From Pseudomonas schmalbachii (GTDB lineage: Bacteria; Pseudomonadota; Gammaproteobacteria; Pseudomonadales; Pseudomonadaceae), in assembly GCF_017589465.1 (NCBI RefSeq), contig NZ_JAELYA010000003.1, forward strand, positions 62,001 to 126,000: 64,000 bases of DNA. The letters are read 5' to 3'. Below are positions 63,740 through 64,000 of the stretch, in pieces. The translations under genes and the position numbers were made by a program. Each line of letters opens with the position of its first letter. The stretch's first letter is position 1. Below the pieces are notes generated by a model. It ran no database searches and was not told where the DNA came from. It was given only the letters and a program-made list of their open reading frames with translations.

Positions 63740-63755
63740 TTTACGTTAACGTAAA
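63740..63755 (+). promoter_or_regulatory. Perfect palindromic operator before the MerR-type gene
   Basis: TTTACGTTAACGTAAA is a perfect 16-bp palindrome followed by GGTAAAC, 21 bases before the start codon. Its position and form fit a LiuR-type autoregulatory operator of the leucine/isovalerate pathway. Confidence 0.75.
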
Positions 63756-63776
63756 GGTAAACAAGCGAGCAAGCCA

Positions 63777-64000
63777 ATGGCTATCACCTACAGCATTTCC
63801 GATCTGGCCCGTGAGCTGGATGTCACCACCCGCGCCATCCGCTTCTACGAGGAACAGGGCATGCTCAGCCCCGAGCGCCGCGGCCAGGAACGCGTCTACA
63901 GTCCGAAGGACCTGGTCGCGCTGAAGCTGATCCTGCGCGGCAAGCGCATCGGTTTCTCGCTGGCCGAATGCAAGGAACTGATCGACCTCTACGATCCCAG
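63777..64000 (+). CDS. liuR: MerR-family regulator LiuR-like (N-terminal part)
   Basis: Runs off the right end; 74 residues visible. The MerR HTH is clear: SISDLARELDVTTRAIRFYEEQG, then ERRGQERVYSPKDLVALKLILRGKRIGFSL. There is no N-terminal metal-binding Cys pattern. The start ATG 63777 is in the same place as in Pseudomonas LiuR proteins, and the palindromic operator supports the call. LiuR controls isovaleryl-CoA catabolism, the next step after the bkd complex in this window; the liu genes should follow outside the window. Confidence 0.75.
   Translation, partial: MAITYSISDLARELDVTTRAIRFYEEQGMLSPERRGQERVYSPKDLVALKLILRGKRIGFSLAECKELIDLYDP

Overview
The window is a GC-rich Pseudomonas chromosome segment of the P. 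aeruginosa / P. nitroreducens lineage. This rests on the syntenic housekeeping block recR-ybaB-dnaX ... ligA-zipA-smc, the BkdR/bkd branched-chain keto-acid dehydrogenase operon, a LiuR-type regulator, and several Pseudomonas-style REP palindromes. The species cannot be fixed from the sequence alone.

Region 1 (1-32.0 kb) is the accessory highlight. Three tandem giant multicopper oxidases of the MnxG type (about 1930-1950 aa each) lie on the minus strand at 7.56-25.9 kb. Downstream of them is a co-directional set: a beta-propeller lipoprotein-like protein, two SCO copper chaperones, a cytochrome c/periplasmic-binding-protein fusion and a parvulin PPIase. Next come a stand-alone receiver protein and the start of gspE (type II secretion ATPase). 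On the other side of the oxidases are a lytic transglycosylase, gspG, gspF and a fourth, unrelated 970-aa multicopper oxidase with a clear terminator. Each of the three MnxG-like genes has a consensus sigma-54 -24/-12 promoter, and G/C-run palindromes that could be activator sites lie upstream. Similar but weaker elements precede the receiver gene, the transglycosylase and gspG. The simplest reading is one RpoN-dependent regulon that makes, copper-loads and secretes large extracellular metal oxidases through a T2SS encoded around them.

Region 2 (32-42 kb) holds a DUF2790 protein, a TauE/SafE permease, bkdR divergent from bkdA1-bkdA2-bkdB-lpdV, and a GlxA-type AraC regulator divergent from a TTC38-like TPR protein.

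Region 3 (42-56 kb) is core DNA metabolism and cell division: recR, ybaB and dnaX, then an inserted group (solute-binding protein, DUF2092 protein plus a coupled small protein, the ffs SRP RNA, an orphan fimbrial protein), then a membrane protein, an HU-like protein, ligA, zipA and smc.

Region 4 (56-64 kb) has a hemN-type coproporphyrinogen dehydrogenase and a four-gene minus-strand operon: sigma-54 activator, ABC exporter, subtilisin-like protease and flavin monooxygenase. The last three resemble the QhpF/QhpE/QhpG maturation genes of quinohemoprotein amine dehydrogenase, but the enzyme subunits are absent from the window. The window ends in a MerR-family liuR-like gene preceded by a perfect palindromic operator.
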